In this document: in pieces, positions 7,314 through 7,811 of the stretch
Layout: every line of letters starts with the position of its first letter
Numbering within the stretch: the first letter of the stretch is position 1
NCBI GenBank assembly: GCA_030633225.1
Contig: DAOVTF010000083.1
Span: forward strand, 1 to 7,811
DNA: 7,811 nucleotides
Direction of reading: 5' to 3'
Source of the DNA: Flavobacteriaceae bacterium
GTDB lineage: Bacteria > Bacteroidota > Bacteroidia > Flavobacteriales > Flavobacteriaceae
Translations under genes and position numbers: made by a program
The notes under the pieces: generated by a model
Databases searched by the model: none
What the model saw: only the letters and a program-made list of their open reading frames with translations
Told to the model about the DNA's origin: nothing

Positions 7314-7811
7314 TTACCAAATTATTTCAGATCTATTTATACTTTTTAAGTAAAAATTTGTTTTACTAAAGTGTTTATTTTTAAACCAATAACCTCTATT
7401 AGCACTTAGTGGTGAAGGATGTCCTGCTGTTAATACACAATGTTTTGACACATCTATTTTTGCACCTTTCTTTTTTGCAAATCCTCCCCAGAGTAAAAAT
7501 ACAACATGCTCCTTTTGCTCTGATATTTTTTCAATCACAGTATCAGTAAATGTTTCCCAACCTTGTTTTTGATGAGAACCTGCCTCACTTTCTCTCACAG
7601 TTAAAGTAGCATTCAATAATAAAACTCCTTGATCTGCCCAAGATTCTAAATTTCCGCTTGACGGGTAGGCTTTATTAATATCCGACTCTAACTCTTTGAA
7701 AATATTAATCAAAGATGGAGGATGTTTAATTCCGTCATGAACAGAAAAACACAATCCATTGGCTTGATTTACACCATGGTAAGGATCTTGACCGATAATA
7801 ACTACTTTTAC
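7314..7811 (-). CDS. ung: Uracil-DNA glycosylase (family 1), 5' end beyond window
   Basis: C-terminal 165 residues of uracil-DNA glycosylase, the base-excision repair enzyme that removes uracil from DNA. The frame stays open to the right edge, so the TTG near 7754 is an internal Leu codon and not the start; roughly 55 N-terminal residues are missing. Numbered from the edge: water-activating loop GQDPYHG with catalytic Asp9 (E. coli D64), uracil-stacking Phe in LCFSV, uracil-reading Asn67 in LLLN, and the minor-groove loop GHPSPLS with His131 (E. coli H187) and its intercalating Leu. All key residues are present, so the enzyme should be active. It is convergent with the barrel gene: its TAA (complement of 7314-7316) begins immediately after that gene's TAA, leaving no intergenic space. 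Identification is secure. Confidence 0.97.
   Translation of the reverse strand, partial: VKVVIIGQDPYHGVNQANGLCFSVHDGIKHPPSLINIFKELESDINKAYPSSGNLESWADQGVLLLNATLTVRESEAGSHQKQGWETFTDTVIEKISEQKEHVVFLLWGGFAKKKGAKIDVSKHCVLTAGHPSPLSANRGYWFKNKHFSKTNFYLKSINRSEIIW
7341..7372 (+). terminator. Candidate terminator for the hydrolase/barrel unit, inside ung
   Basis: Stem AGTAAAA (7349-7355) pairs exactly with TTTTACT (7361-7367) around ATTTG. It is extended after a three-base bulge by ACTTT (7341-7345) with AAAGT (7368-7372). A T-rich run follows at 7374-7382 on the + strand. It lies 28 bases after the barrel gene stop, within the ung coding region read on the other strand. The stem is AT-rich and weak, so this is tentative. 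Confidence 0.35.

Noticed and set aside
7752..7754. TTG as start codon of the minus-strand ung gene
   Set aside because: The frame continues upstream through the catalytic GQDPYHG loop to the window edge, so this codon is internal.
1..7811. A defence island, mobile element or other undescribed multi-gene system
   Set aside because: Every gene except the barrel protein belongs to a well-known housekeeping or envelope family; there are no recombinases, toxin-antitoxin pairs, CRISPR repeats, reverse transcriptase or phage genes, and no obvious change of base composition along the window.

Overview
The window looks like ordinary chromosomal DNA from a member of the Bacteroidota, most likely the family Flavobacteriaceae. 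The evidence is a strongly AT-rich sequence, a Bacteroidota-type promoter element (TAnnTTTG) ahead of the dipeptidase gene, A-rich leaders without Shine-Dalgarno sequences, signal peptides ending in Ser-Gln, and protein families typical of that group. The assignment is inference from these traits; no search was run.

Layout, left to right. A 5'-truncated phosphoglucomutase-type phosphohexomutase (1-1121) is followed after 58 bases by a complete MsbA-type ABC exporter with fused membrane and ATPase domains (1180-3009). A compact GC-rich composite palindrome (3011-3060) then separates the exporter from an FMN-dependent NfsB-like nitroreductase (3097-3726). A 151-base gap carries short repeats, a dyad and a recognisable -7 promoter element, and leads into a zinc-dependent aminoacyl-histidine dipeptidase, pepD (3878-5335). 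A near-perfect 15-bp hairpin (5345-5375) ends the pepD unit and stands only ten bases before the next start codon. Two exported proteins follow as a probable two-gene unit: a periplasmic serine hydrolase of the beta-lactamase/PBP4* family (5386-6459) and, 11 bases later, an uncharacterised outer-membrane beta-barrel-like protein (6471-7313). The window closes with the minus-strand uracil-DNA glycosylase gene ung (7314-7811, 5' end beyond the right edge). Its stop codon directly abuts that of the barrel gene.

The genes are mostly housekeeping: sugar-phosphate interconversion, lipid or drug export, flavin-dependent reduction, dipeptide breakdown and base-excision repair. The hydrolase/barrel pair acts at the cell envelope. 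I see no tRNA, rRNA, CRISPR array, transposase, integrase or phage gene, and no gene-free stretch over 300 bases. I found no convincing evidence of a new multi-gene system. The points most worth a second look are the non-coding elements between genes, especially the composite palindrome after the exporter and the hairpin against the hydrolase start codon, plus the uncharacterised barrel protein.
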